NCBI GenBank assembly: GCA_029940175.1
Contig: JAOZRM010000035.1
Span: 1-18,824 of the forward strand
DNA length: 18,824 bases
Direction: 5' to 3'
Source of the DNA: Candidatus Sabulitectum sp.
Lineage (GTDB): Bacteria > Fermentibacterota > Fermentibacteria > Fermentibacterales > JCC-6
The translations under genes were made by a program, and so were the position numbers. Of this stretch, positions 1 to 8,761 are shown in pieces; the first letter of the stretch is position 1, and the number at the start of each line of letters is the position of its first letter. Below the pieces are notes generated by a model that was not told where the DNA came from, searched no databases, and was given only the letters and a program-made list of their open reading frames with translations.

Positions 1-1
1 T

Positions 2-526
2 ACCGGTAATCAGTGGTTTATGACAAACTATGACCCAAGCTTCTTCGCCGTTTTTGCTGAAGATGGAACATGGCTTCGCAATATTGATGGTCCTGCCGGA
101 TGGGGTAAAGTGTTCGGTGTTGGCGCTGGTCACGACATGATGTATCTCGGTAATGGTAATGATGAACTTGCCTGGGGTTCCTACACAGGTACTGAGACAA
201 CCATCACTTGGACTACAATGGCTTATTCCGCAGTTTATGGACTTAAAGTATACGGTGATTATCTCTTCGTAGCCTGCGGTACTGCCGGGGCAGACAATGT
301 GTTCATTCACGATATCGCTGCAGACGGAACACCAGGTGCTTCCCCAATCTGGTCATGCAATTTCGTAGAGAGTGCCACTGGAGAGGTTAACGGCGGTATT
401 GATTACGACGGAACAAATCTGTGGCTTTATCCTCAGAATGATTTCCTCTACAAGCTTACCATCGATTTTTCCGGTGGAGGAGCTCTTGAGCAGAACACCT
501 GGGCTGCAGTAAAGTCCTCTTTCTAA
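2..526 (+). CDS. C-terminal part of a probable exported beta-propeller-like protein (5' truncated)
   Basis: The frame is open from the window edge (codon at 2-4) to TAA at 524-526, giving 174 residues. The first ATG in the window (position 20) is probably internal. The visible part is rich in Gly, Trp, Tyr and Asp, with alternating short hydrophobic strands such as LKVYGDYLFVAC, DNVFIHDI and GTNLWLYPQNDFLYKLTIDF. This pattern suits repeated four-stranded blades of an extracellular beta-propeller or similar beta-sheet protein. Lys and Arg are scarce, as in exported proteins. The N-terminus, and so any signal peptide, is outside the window. No catalytic motif is visible and no sorting domain can be identified. 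The substrate and role are unknown. A terminator directly follows. Confidence 0.7.
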   Translation, partial: TGNQWFMTNYDPSFFAVFAEDGTWLRNIDGPAGWGKVFGVGAGHDMMYLGNGNDELAWGSYTGTETTITWTTMAYSAVYGLKVYGDYLFVACGTAGADNVFIHDIAADGTPGASPIWSCNFVESATGEVNGGIDYDGTNLWLYPQNDFLYKLTIDFSGGGALEQNTWAAVKSSF

Positions 527-541
527 AGAGCTAATAAATAG

Positions 542-573
542 AAAAAGGCGGAGCCGGCTGGCTCCGCCTTTTT
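542..573. terminator. Bidirectional Rho-independent terminator
   Basis: A perfect 14-bp inverted repeat (542-555 with 560-573) encloses a 4-nt loop GGCT. The stem has a GC-rich core flanked by five A on the left and five T on the right. It therefore gives a U-tract when read in either direction. It sits between the convergent ends of the exported-protein gene (stop at 526) and the eleven-gene minus-strand operon (stop at 608), and should serve both. Confidence 0.93.
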
Positions 574-607
574 CTATGGTTCCCATTTCTATACCAATAT
601 CAGAACT

Positions 608-2713
608 CTATCCTTTAACAGCGATCCAGATTGTTCTCAGAAGGCTTTTGGGGTCCATGAGGATGTTAGAGTAGGCCTGATTAGCCAGCGGACAGGCACA
701 TTCCCCTGCCTTTATGCTTCTTCTTATCTCTGCTGCTTCTTTTGAATCCCATACTTCAAGGAAATCAGAGCTTTCATCAACCTTACCCATCTGACCGTTA
801 TAAGCAAGAACAGCACATGGCCATATTCCACCGTCGGAATTGATATGCACATTCAGAATTCCTGCATAACAGGGGATAACCTGCCTGTTCTCCCTGAGAA
901 TGTCTGCTGCAAGATCATAGTAAACCAGGCGCATTGCTGTTGTAATTCTTGAAAGAAGCTTCATGCCTTTCATGGTGGCTCTTACATTTTCCTTGAAGGT
1001 GAGCATTATTCTTCTGTAGCTGTCTTCGTCAGGTGTAATACCGCTGCCGAGATTGAAGAACTCTTCTCTCTCTTCAGCAACTTCATTGATGTATGTGTTT
1101 ACTCCAAGAGTGCCTGCATAAGATATAATTGCCTCCAGGCTGTCCTGATTGAATCTGGAAACAACTGTGCCCACGCCCACATGGAGATATTCATATTCGT
1201 TTCTAAGAACCTTGAGTCTTTCCAGGGTGTCCAGAAGCTTTTCGAAATTACCCGGGATCCCGCGTATTTCATCATGCTGCTCTCCAATGCCGTCAAAGGA
1301 GGGCTTGATGGTAAGAACGGTTCCCGGAGCCTCTTCGTGTATCACCTCAAGTATTTTCCTGGTGGTTTCCTCTATTCGCTCCGGCATTATGGCGTTGGTG
1401 GGTATATGCACAACTGCCGGTCTCAGGTGTCTGCAGGCAAGCCTGACTATCTCTGCAAGATCTTTTCGGAGGAACGGCTCGCCTCCGGAGACGTTGAAAA
1501 AATATGTCCATCCAATGGATCTGAATAATCTTTCGATGGTGGAGAGATCAAGATCCGAAGAGGTGTCTTTGTGACCTCTGTCTTTCCAGATAAAGCATGT
1601 TTTGCATCTGGATTGACAGTTACCGGTAACAGAAAATGTGACATTTATAGGGTGGGGAGGTTTTGAAAGACCGTGTCTGCACATCCAGCCTTTCATAGCA
1701 CTCCAACTGAGGTGAGAGAGTTGATTCAGGTGATTCATTTTTACAGGGAAGTGTTTACAGAGGAACTGATAGACAACAGCCTGGAAGGCGAAAAGGATCT
1801 CCACGATAATTACAACAGCTCTCTGGCCCAGGGCGATTGTGGTTGCCACAGCCATACCGCCAACTACAAAAGGAGCCAGGAAGAGGCCTCTTATTGATTC
1901 CCTCACGCCGATTCCACCGGGAATAAACACCATTACAAGGGCTATAAGCCACGAAGCAGGGGCAGCCAGAAGGCACACAGCAACCATGGCATAAGGCGGG
2001 GTGGACTGCGGCACACCGAATCCCCTGAACCACACATAGAGGGCAAGACTTCTCAGGGCCCATGAAAGGATATGAGCGCTTATGAATTTGAACTGATCCA
2101 TGTGACTTATGTGGGGCAGTTCCTCCAGGTCAACATCGAATTTTCTCGCAAGTTTTCTTGCAAAGAGCTTCTGCAGCCCGGGAGCGAACAGCATTAGTAT
2201 GGCTAGACCTGCAGATATCCACAAAGCAATTGTGACTGCACCGGGAAGGTCAGATCCAAGAAATGGCAGTGCAACAAGTGCCAGCAACCCCAGGGCTACA
2301 AGCATATAGATGTTCTCAAGAACAAGAGCGGTTACACCTTTGAAGGTACTGGTTCCATTTGCTCTGAGGAATGTTAATCGGCCAAGAACCATCCAGAGTT
2401 TTCCCGGCATGTAACTGCCCATCTGGGTGATATACCAGTTTCGTCTCAATTCACCCCTGTCAATCCTGGGAATTTTCAGAGCCTCAAGAATCTTCTGCCA
2501 GGGAAGTGGAGCGAAGTAATAACCAAGCCAGGCAAATGCGAAGGAAAGAAGCATCAGAGGTCTGCTTGCATTCTGCCCTGAGGTTCTCCAGAATTCTTCC
2601 AGTTTGGGCTGCCAGTCAGGAAGCAGCTGTGAGTAGAAATAGTATCCTGCACCAATGAGAAGGATCAGACCTGCCCAGTTCTGTATCTTATGGAAACGTG
2701 AATTCTTATGCAT
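608..2713 (-). CDS. Fusion: flippase-like (LPG-synthase TM / UPF0104) membrane domain + radical SAM enzyme
   Basis: The protein has 701 residues. Residues 1-330 are polytopic and carry the two hallmarks of the lysylphosphatidylglycerol-synthase transmembrane / UPF0104 family: a YMPGK motif near 101-105 and PGGIGVRE at 265-272. Residues 355-700 form a radical SAM domain with CX3CX2C (Cys366, 370, 373) and SGGEP at 409-413. Late cysteines at 615, 633, 672 and 674 resemble a SPASM/twitch-like auxiliary cluster site. A short linker (about 325-352) joins the halves with no stop or frameshift, so this is one continuous reading frame. It is the last gene of the operon. Its ATG overlaps the YfhO stop by 8 nt, so translation is probably coupled. 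The inferred role is transport or presentation of a lipid coupled to its radical modification at the cytoplasmic face. The substrate is unknown. Confidence 0.88.
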   Translation of the reverse strand: MHKNSRFHKIQNWAGLILLIGAGYYFYSQLLPDWQPKLEEFWRTSGQNASRPLMLLSFAFAWLGYYFAPLPWQKILEALKIPRIDRGELRRNWYITQMGSYMPGKLWMVLGRLTFLRANGTSTFKGVTALVLENIYMLVALGLLALVALPFLGSDLPGAVTIALWISAGLAILMLFAPGLQKLFARKLARKFDVDLEELPHISHMDQFKFISAHILSWALRSLALYVWFRGFGVPQSTPPYAMVAVCLLAAPASWLIALVMVFIPGGIGVRESIRGLFLAPFVVGGMAVATTIALGQRAVVIIVEILFAFQAVVYQFLCKHFPVKMNHLNQLSHLSWSAMKGWMCRHGLSKPPHPINVTFSVTGNCQSRCKTCFIWKDRGHKDTSSDLDLSTIERLFRSIGWTYFFNVSGGEPFLRKDLAEIVRLACRHLRPAVVHIPTNAIMPERIEETTRKILEVIHEEAPGTVLTIKPSFDGIGEQHDEIRGIPGNFEKLLDTLERLKVLRNEYEYLHVGVGTVVSRFNQDSLEAIISYAGTLGVNTYINEVAEEREEFFNLGSGITPDEDSYRRIMLTFKENVRATMKGMKLLSRITTAMRLVYYDLAADILRENRQVIPCYAGILNVHINSDGGIWPCAVLAYNGQMGKVDESSDFLEVWDSKEAAEIRRSIKAGECACPLANQAYSNILMDPKSLLRTIWIAVKG

Positions 2714-4985
2714 TCAGCCTTTTTCTTTTAATTGTTGAGAACAGCACAAACAACAGAATGAGCAGTGCTGCCACAGCGCTTATTATACCACCAAACTTCA
2801 CGTTACGGTTGCTGTAGGAAAATTCCACCACATGCTCACCGTCTGGTATGGGAACGCCGCGCATCCAGCCATTTGCCCGGTAGAGGCTGGCAGCATTTCC
2901 ATCAACAGTGACCTCCCAGTTGGGGTACCATGAGTCAGCCAGAACAAGATATCCTGCTCCTGAAGTATGTGTTCGAACGGTAATATGTTCCGGTTGATCT
3001 ACAAGTATTTCAGCAGTACCAACCACACCATCATACTCTACAGGTGTATCCTGGATAAATGATCTGATCTGGGGATCAATCCCGTTTGCAACTGCGTCAA
3101 AACCAACATCCACTGATCCTTCAAAGACCGATCTCGGGATGAAAGCTCTGGGCATTGGGTCTAGTGGATATCCTGGAATTCCTTCAGCAAGTACAGGACG
3201 GAACTGTTCCCAGCTGGCAGCACCTTCAGAGGAGGCATAGGATGTCATTGCAGTTTGACGGAGGACCCAGGGCGAGGAAGAGCCTATCAGAGAAAGGAGT
3301 TTGTCCGTGGCTGCAGGTTTAGCGGCGTGGTAGCCGTAAACAGATCTTATCTCAAGTGGAACCAGATGGTTGCCGCCGGGGAACACACGTCCTTCACCTG
3401 TGATTTCCCGGAGCAGTGGCGCATCAGGGAACATCGATTCGATCGTTGTGGCTGGAAGATAAACCTGGAAATCTCTGTTGAAAGGAATTAGCTCAACTGA
3501 GGAAATAGCCAGAATGGAAACAGAGAAAAACCAGACAGACCCTTTGCCCTTTTTCGTTAAAAACAGCAAAGCAGCAAAAAGTCCTGTCACGGAGAATACT
3601 CGTAAAAAGTCTTTGGAAAGAAGAGCGGTTCTTCTTGCGATAACGGCACCGAACTGTGATGTGTCTGTAATGCCCACTCTGGTCCACCATGATGCCTGCA
3701 GTGCCCTGGAAACAGGATCAGCAGCCAGCATCAGAATCAGGAACAGGCCTGAAATTCCTCCAAGAGCTATCATTGCCTTTTTGAGTTTCACAGAACTCAG
3801 CTGCCGGGTGAACAGAGCATCAAATCCCATGCCGGAGGCCAGTGCAATAGAGGATGTTGTTACAAAAGCCGCCATATGCGGAGCTCTTAATTTTCTAAAA
3901 ATAGGGAATATCCTGTAAAGAATTGCGAATACAGGTGTGTAGCCACCCCAGGACACAACCGCACCGGTGATGGTAAGAGCAAGGAGAGCAAATCTGATAT
4001 TCCTGTTCTTTCCAAATACTATTCCAGTCAGCCCCAGTATGAAAAAGGCTACGCCCATGAATTCACTTGACAATCTCAGGCCAAGTCTGCCGAAGTAAAC
4101 AGGAACACCGTTGACTGTGCTGTCTGTGAAACCATGTCGCAGACCGAACAAGCCAGGAAGAAACATTGTAAGGGTCTCCTCCGGAGCAAGAGAGTAACTT
4201 GAAGCAGCTTCCAGGGAAAGATCCTCTCCCCTTGAAGTGTGAGTACTGAACTGATAACCCGGGTAGAGCTGAACTGCAGCAAGAGCACCACCAAGAAGGA
4301 GAATTGCAGTAAGACCGCCAATGCTTGCTGAAACAGATCTTACCACTGGCTTTTTTATAAGAAAAAGAGAGAGAATCAGGGCACAACCGGCAGAATAGAG
4401 AATCATCTGGGGATGGCTGGACAACCCCTGCATTCCTATTGCTATTGCTCCAATTGCGATGTACCGGGAATCCCGGGCTTCTGCCCATTTGACCACGGCC
4501 CAGAGAAGAAGAGGCAGCCATGCCCAGCAGATGATCTTGCTGCCATGACCTGCGTAGAAAAGTGTATTAGCCCAGGCACCGGAGGCATAGGCAAAGGTTC
4601 CAACAAGAGATCCCCACCGGGAGACTTTTATTGATTTCAGGAATAGCCAGGCAAAGAAACCGGCAAGAACAAGATGCATGGGGAAGAGAAACCTGATCGC
4701 CACTTCTGACCCGAACAGTATCAGGGGAAGACCACGGAGCGGGTAGAAAACCGGTGAGCTGAAGGATTCGTAAAAAGGAACTCCACAGAATATGTACGGA
4801 TTCCATAATGGAAGCTCACCTTGAGAAAGACGGCTCTCAGTGTAGGAGAAGAACGGATAGCCCTGGCTCACAGTGTCGCTCATTTCGCCGCCTGGTAAAC
4901 GGGAAGATGAGAATATGGTCCAGTAAGTAAGAACTGCAAGAAAAATCAGTGCAATTCCCACAACAGTTTTTTCATTCTTGAACAT
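2706..4985 (-). CDS. YfhO-family multi-pass membrane protein (GT-C-like)
   Basis: The protein has 759 residues with about a dozen hydrophobic segments. An N-terminal membrane anchor (about 8-28) is followed by a large outer loop with the family's typical pattern, LPLWNPYIFCGVPF, near residues 59-72. A membrane-embedded core follows, then an extracytoplasmic C-terminal domain ending with ADSWYPNWEVTVDG and a final membrane helix near 735-752. This matches the bacterial YfhO family, whose members are linked to glycosylation of lipoteichoic acid or other envelope polymers using lipid-linked sugars. The ATG at 4985 overlaps the TAA of the preceding gene by one base (TAATG). Position in the operon next to a polyprenyl-phosphate-type GT2 supports a role as the periplasmic transferase that uses its product. 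The acceptor is not known. Confidence 0.85.
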   Translation of the reverse strand: MFKNEKTVVGIALIFLAVLTYWTIFSSSRLPGGEMSDTVSQGYPFFSYTESRLSQGELPLWNPYIFCGVPFYESFSSPVFYPLRGLPLILFGSEVAIRFLFPMHLVLAGFFAWLFLKSIKVSRWGSLVGTFAYASGAWANTLFYAGHGSKIICWAWLPLLLWAVVKWAEARDSRYIAIGAIAIGMQGLSSHPQMILYSAGCALILSLFLIKKPVVRSVSASIGGLTAILLLGGALAAVQLYPGYQFSTHTSRGEDLSLEAASSYSLAPEETLTMFLPGLFGLRHGFTDSTVNGVPVYFGRLGLRLSSEFMGVAFFILGLTGIVFGKNRNIRFALLALTITGAVVSWGGYTPVFAILYRIFPIFRKLRAPHMAAFVTTSSIALASGMGFDALFTRQLSSVKLKKAMIALGGISGLFLILMLAADPVSRALQASWWTRVGITDTSQFGAVIARRTALLSKDFLRVFSVTGLFAALLFLTKKGKGSVWFFSVSILAISSVELIPFNRDFQVYLPATTIESMFPDAPLLREITGEGRVFPGGNHLVPLEIRSVYGYHAAKPAATDKLLSLIGSSSPWVLRQTAMTSYASSEGAASWEQFRPVLAEGIPGYPLDPMPRAFIPRSVFEGSVDVGFDAVANGIDPQIRSFIQDTPVEYDGVVGTAEILVDQPEHITVRTHTSGAGYLVLADSWYPNWEVTVDGNAASLYRANGWMRGVPIPDGEHVVEFSYSNRNVKFGGIISAVAALLILLFVLFSTIKRKRLNA

Positions 4986-5899
4986 TACTCCTCCTGCTTA
5001 AGATCAAAATTTACTTTACCGGAGCGTAGCAATGCCAGCAAAACTTCAACCAGAGCCATGAAGAGCCTCTGGCCTGCTATTACCACAGCAGCAGGTGCGA
5101 TCAGTCCCGGAGCGGCTATTGCAGCTGCAGCAGCCTCTCTGACGCCGATACCTCCAGGCACAAAGAAGACAATATAGCCAGCCAGCCAGGACAGAGGGGC
5201 CGCAGCCACAGAATGAGAAAAATGAATCTCACTCAAACCAACCCCCTTTAAAAGAAGAAAGAGGGATAAACCGCGGATCGTCCACAGAACAGCAAGAATC
5301 AGAGTGGTTGCAAGTGATGTTTTTATCGAGGGAAGCTGCCCTGGATCAATACCTTTTTTTCTGCATAGAAAGCTCTGCACCGGGTGAAGAAGAGGAAGCA
5401 GCAGGATCGCTGCAGAAGCTGCTATTGCTGCAGCTCTTCCTCCGGTATGTTGAAAAACCTCGGGGCTGATAATGGCAAGTACCATAACAAGCAACCCAAT
5501 CGATGCCACTGTGAAGAACAGCTCGTAAGCGGTAGTTGCCGCTGCCCGCCCCATTTTCATTCCACGGGTTTTGAGAAAACCTGCTCTTCCGGCAAAGAGC
5601 CATATTTTTCCTGGAATGTACCTTCCCAGCTGACTTGCATACCAGGCGGCAAACATTTCTCCTGCTGGAATTCGTGATCCCATAGACCTGCAGATCAGAA
5701 TCCAGCCCGAGGGGGTAAGCGCAAGACTTACAGCTAGAAGAATACCTGAAGCAGTGAGTTCACCCATGTTCAGGTTCCAACTGTACCTGTCCACCTCTTC
5801 AAGCCACTGGCCACCGTTTTTCCAGATCACAAATGCTGCTGCAATCACAAGAATGAACAGAGCTGCTCTGGATATAGTGGTAATCCTGGTTCCTTTCAC
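4985..5899 (-). CDS. Flippase-like integral membrane protein (LPG-synthase TM / UPF0104 family)
   Basis: The protein has 304 residues with about eight hydrophobic segments. The RYIPGKIW motif lies at 93-100 and PGGIGVRE at 248-255. Both are shared with the N-terminal half of the fusion gene two places downstream, as is the GQR...VEVLLAL stretch near the end. The two are paralogous modules. The start is GTG at 5899, overlapping the preceding TGA in a GTGA junction. The family contains the membrane domain of MprF and other proteins thought to move or bind lipid substrates. This copy has no catalytic domain. Its place before YfhO suggests that it handles the lipid-linked sugar used there, which is inference. 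Confidence 0.85.
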   Translation of the reverse strand: MKGTRITTISRAALFILVIAAAFVIWKNGGQWLEEVDRYSWNLNMGELTASGILLAVSLALTPSGWILICRSMGSRIPAGEMFAAWYASQLGRYIPGKIWLFAGRAGFLKTRGMKMGRAAATTAYELFFTVASIGLLVMVLAIISPEVFQHTGGRAAAIAASAAILLLPLLHPVQSFLCRKKGIDPGQLPSIKTSLATTLILAVLWTIRGLSLFLLLKGVGLSEIHFSHSVAAAPLSWLAGYIVFFVPGGIGVREAAAAAIAAPGLIAPAAVVIAGQRLFMALVEVLLALLRSGKVNFDLKQEE

Positions 5900-6774
5900 A
5901 GAAGTTCCTGCTTTCGGTACCAGTTCACCGCTTCAATTGCTGTGAGGTTGAAAGAACGGGTGGGGACAAAGCCTCTTTTTTCAGCCTTATCGATGTTACT
6001 GAATCGATCCATTCCAAAAAGCTGGTATCTGCTTTTCGAAAGAGCTTTAGGACAGAGAGGACCGAACCTGAGTGCTGCTTTGAAGACAAAACGGGGAATT
6101 GGCATGAATTGAATGGACTTGCCCATGGCAACTGAAATGATCTGTGCAAGTTCACGTACCGACAGTATCTGAGGCCCTCCAATGTTGTAGATTCCTTTTG
6201 AAAGAATATCTCCGGGGAAACTCTTTAGAACCGCATCAGCAACATCTCTTACATCAGTTGGTCTTGTTCTTGCTGAACCAGAGCCTACAAGCGGGAACCA
6301 TCCTTTGTGTACCTGACGAAAAAGAGGCAATTTGTGCATATCACCCGGGCCGAAAACGAAATCAGGCCTCAGGATAGTCACACCAGGACAGTTTGAGATC
6401 AGCTGTTTTTCCGCTTCCACTTTTGAAGACTCGTATTCTCCCAGTGGATCGTACTTTGCCGTTTCCTTTGCATTTGCGGAAAGGCCGGTTACTCCTGGAG
6501 TACTCAGGTGAATCAGGGGAATGATGTTCTTTCTGCATTGTCTGCCCAGTGCAACCGGAAGCTCAATGTTGGCAGCTTTCAGCTCTTCAGTTGTCGCGCC
6601 CTGCCCCCCCAGTCTTCCTGCACTGTTTATCACAAGATCAACCCCTGAAGGAAGTATTGAGAAGGTGCCCTGTTTTGATAAACTGTGAGTAATTACAGAA
6701 TGGCCAGCCTTTTCAACAGCCAGTTTGATGTATTCACCTATGAAACCTGTGGCACCTGTGAGGAAGACGTTCAA
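5896..6774 (-). CDS. NAD-dependent epimerase/dehydratase (extended SDR)
   Basis: The protein has 292 residues from a TTG start. The Rossmann nucleotide-binding motif GATGFIG is at residues 7-13. The catalytic pair is Tyr114/Lys118 (YESSK), and LRPDFVFGPGD at 135-145 is typical of sugar-nucleotide epimerases and dehydratases. An ATG at 6813 would add 13 residues and overlap the upstream gene by 43 nt. The TTG is preferred because it starts just before the Rossmann strand, makes the TTGA overlap typical of this operon, and has GGAGG 7 nt upstream. It probably makes or modifies a nucleotide sugar, or acts on a lipid-linked sugar, for the neighbouring glycosyltransferases. The exact substrate cannot be read from sequence. 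Confidence 0.85.
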   Translation of the reverse strand: MNVFLTGATGFIGEYIKLAVEKAGHSVITHSLSKQGTFSILPSGVDLVINSAGRLGGQGATTEELKAANIELPVALGRQCRKNIIPLIHLSTPGVTGLSANAKETAKYDPLGEYESSKVEAEKQLISNCPGVTILRPDFVFGPGDMHKLPLFRQVHKGWFPLVGSGSARTRPTDVRDVADAVLKSFPGDILSKGIYNIGGPQILSVRELAQIISVAMGKSIQFMPIPRFVFKAALRFGPLCPKALSKSRYQLFGMDRFSNIDKAEKRGFVPTRSFNLTAIEAVNWYRKQELL

Positions 6775-7832
6775 GAGATGGCCTCCAGAAGTTTTTGGGT
6801 ATATGATGCCCATGAGAACTGAGAGGCTTTTGAGGTGATTCTCTCCGTAGTGATCTCATTACCAGTGAGCGATGAGCATTCCAGTATGGCTTCAGCAAGG
6901 CTCTCCGGTGTTGCGTGTTCAGCTATTATTCCGGTTTTGCCCTGGTCAACTGTTTCAGCCAGCCCACCCTTGTTTGTAACAACCAGAGGTTTTCGGAATG
7001 CAAGAGCTATCTGGCTGATCCCGCTTTGCGATGCTCTCCGGTAAGGAAGTACAACAATATCTGCTGCGTTGAACCAGGTTCCTACATCAATGTCCGGGAT
7101 GAAGGAATTTTCCCAGAGAAGTCTCGAAGACTTGAAATCGCGGTCTGTATAATTCTCTCCTGCAGCAATAACTCTGTATTCCTCCGGGAGAAGTTCACAG
7201 GCCTGGAGAAGAATGTCCAGCCCCTTGTATTCCCTGACCAGACCAAAGAAAAGAAGAGCTTTATGGTTTGGTTGCAGGCCAAGCTTTTTCCTGGCGTCCT
7301 CTCGTGATAAGCCTGTGTTCAGGTACTGGTCATAGATTGGATGAAACAACTTGACTACTTTACTGCCCAATTTCATTGCCTGCTCTTCAGCCTGCCTGGA
7401 GTGGACCGCAAGGATATCCTGTTTTTGAAAGAAGCGTTTGGCGAAGGTTCTGGCAAAAGGAAAGGATTCATGAGGATTGATATTGTGGCAGATAGCAATC
7501 GATTTGATCCCACCGGGGTTTACCGCTGAAAGACACGGAGCAAAGAACGGGTGCCACCATTGAATGATGATAAGATCCGGTTCCATGTTTTTGATGTACT
7601 CTCTTGTATTTTTCCATGAAAAGGGCTGATATGAGTGCAAATTGCCCTGTACTTCACTGTATCCCACTTCGTACTGGGTTTTCCCCGGGAAGAGAAAATC
7701 GGGATAAAGGTGAGAGTAGTTAATGCCGGTGACATCACAGCTCTCTTTCTCCAGCGCGGAGAGAAGCATTTTTCCAAATTGTGCAATTCCACCTCTGTAA
7801 GGCGGGAGAGGGCTGATCAAAGCAATTTTCAT
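6771..7832 (-). CDS. Glycosyltransferase family 4 (GT-B fold)
   Basis: The protein has 353 residues. The N-terminus MKIALISPLPPYRGGIAQF shows the first Rossmann strand followed by a glycine-rich acceptor loop. The C-terminal half has FFGLVREYKGLDILL (about 198-212), ADIVVLPY and the SGISQIALAFRKPLV...GGLAE nucleotide-sugar-binding segment typical of GT4 enzymes. No signal peptide or clear transmembrane helix is present, so it should act at the inner face of the membrane. The ATG overlaps the GT2 stop by 4 nt (ATGA). It probably adds a sugar from a nucleotide donor to a lipid acceptor in the pathway encoded by this operon. Donor and acceptor are not determinable here. Confidence 0.88.
   Translation of the reverse strand: MKIALISPLPPYRGGIAQFGKMLLSALEKESCDVTGINYSHLYPDFLFPGKTQYEVGYSEVQGNLHSYQPFSWKNTREYIKNMEPDLIIIQWWHPFFAPCLSAVNPGGIKSIAICHNINPHESFPFARTFAKRFFQKQDILAVHSRQAEEQAMKLGSKVVKLFHPIYDQYLNTGLSREDARKKLGLQPNHKALLFFGLVREYKGLDILLQACELLPEEYRVIAAGENYTDRDFKSSRLLWENSFIPDIDVGTWFNAADIVVLPYRRASQSGISQIALAFRKPLVVTNKGGLAETVDQGKTGIIAEHATPESLAEAILECSSLTGNEITTERITSKASQFSWASYTQKLLEAIS
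6782..6786 (-). promoter_or_regulatory. Shine-Dalgarno that sets the TTG start of the epimerase gene
   Basis: GGAGG on the minus strand lies 7 nt upstream of TTG 6774. No comparable site precedes the ATG at 6813. It sits inside the end of the GT4 gene, as expected for coupled genes. Confidence 0.75.
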
Positions 7833-8761
7833 TTTGTTTGAGAGGTGATCGTGTATGGTTTACGGGGATTGAAGCGAAGGATCATCTCTCCCAGCAAGCC
7901 CATGGAGATAAATTGAAATCCTGCCAGCATAAGGAATACACCCATGAGAAGAAGCGGTCTTCCTCCGATAGATTCTCCGTTCAGCCAGAGAACTGACAGA
8001 TAAATGTTGATCACAAAACCGGTAAAAGAGAGAAAAGTACCGATACCTCCGAAGAAATGAAGGGGGCGATAGGAATAGCGACCGAGAAACAGAACTGTTA
8101 TCAGGTCGGTATAACCTCTGAAAAATCGTGCAAGGCCATATTTGCTGTGTCCGTGCTTACGGGCACGATGGTTCACAGCTTTTTCGCCTATTTTAAATCC
8201 GTTTCTAAACGCAAGCACAGGTGTGTAGCGGTGCATTTCCCCGTAAAGCTCAAGAGTTTTGGCTACTGCACTTCTGTAAACCTTCAGACCGCAGTTGAAA
8301 TCATGGAGGTGAATGCCAGTGGTGAGCCCTACAACACTGTTAAATATCTTTGAAGGTAATCGTTTTCCCGCAGGATCATGCCTGACTTTTTTCCATCCGC
8401 TTATCAGATCCAGCCCTTCCTTTTCCATGAGTTGTATCATGGGAAGAATTTCTGCAGGATCATCTTGCAGATCTGCGTCAAGAGTGGCAATGAATTGGCC
8501 TTCTGCCTGATCAAATCCCGCAGCAAGAGCTGCTGCCTTCCCCCGGTTGGCACCAAACCTCAGCCCTTTCACAGGGTATTTTTCTGCAAGGTCAGTTATT
8601 GTGATCCAGGTGTTGTCTGAGCTTCCATCGTCTATGATAACAGAGTTCCAGTTTTTCTTCTCAAGTGTTGTAGAAATTTCATTGAGCAACTCCGGGAGGC
8701 TGTCAGCCTCATTGTATGCTGGAATCACAACGGTAATTAATATGTCATTACTGGTATTCAT
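7829..8761 (-). CDS. Family 2 glycosyltransferase, dolichyl/polyprenyl-phosphate sugar synthase type
   Basis: The protein has 310 residues. The GT-A core begins with VVIPAYNE (11-18), followed by DDGSSDNT (44-51), the metal/donor motif LDADLQDDP (94-102) and a KHGHSKYGL loop (202-210). Two C-terminal hydrophobic hairpins (about 236-258 and 268-292) anchor it in the membrane. This is the layout of the GtrB/ArnC/DPM1-like enzymes, which transfer a sugar from a nucleotide donor to polyprenyl phosphate. GT-C enzymes such as the YfhO protein downstream are known to use such lipid donors. The start ATG at 8761 overlaps lpxH by 14 nt and has GAGG about 9 nt upstream. The sugar is unknown. Confidence 0.88.
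   Translation of the reverse strand: MNTSNDILITVVIPAYNEADSLPELLNEISTTLEKKNWNSVIIDDGSSDNTWITITDLAEKYPVKGLRFGANRGKAAALAAGFDQAEGQFIATLDADLQDDPAEILPMIQLMEKEGLDLISGWKKVRHDPAGKRLPSKIFNSVVGLTTGIHLHDFNCGLKVYRSAVAKTLELYGEMHRYTPVLAFRNGFKIGEKAVNHRARKHGHSKYGLARFFRGYTDLITVLFLGRYSYRPLHFFGGIGTFLSFTGFVINIYLSVLWLNGESIGGRPLLLMGVFLMLAGFQFISMGLLGEMILRFNPRKPYTITSQTK

Noticed and set aside
1149..1574. Long open frames antisense to the radical SAM half of the fusion gene
   Set aside because: They have no recognisable product and no SD, and lie opposite a clearly conserved coding sequence.
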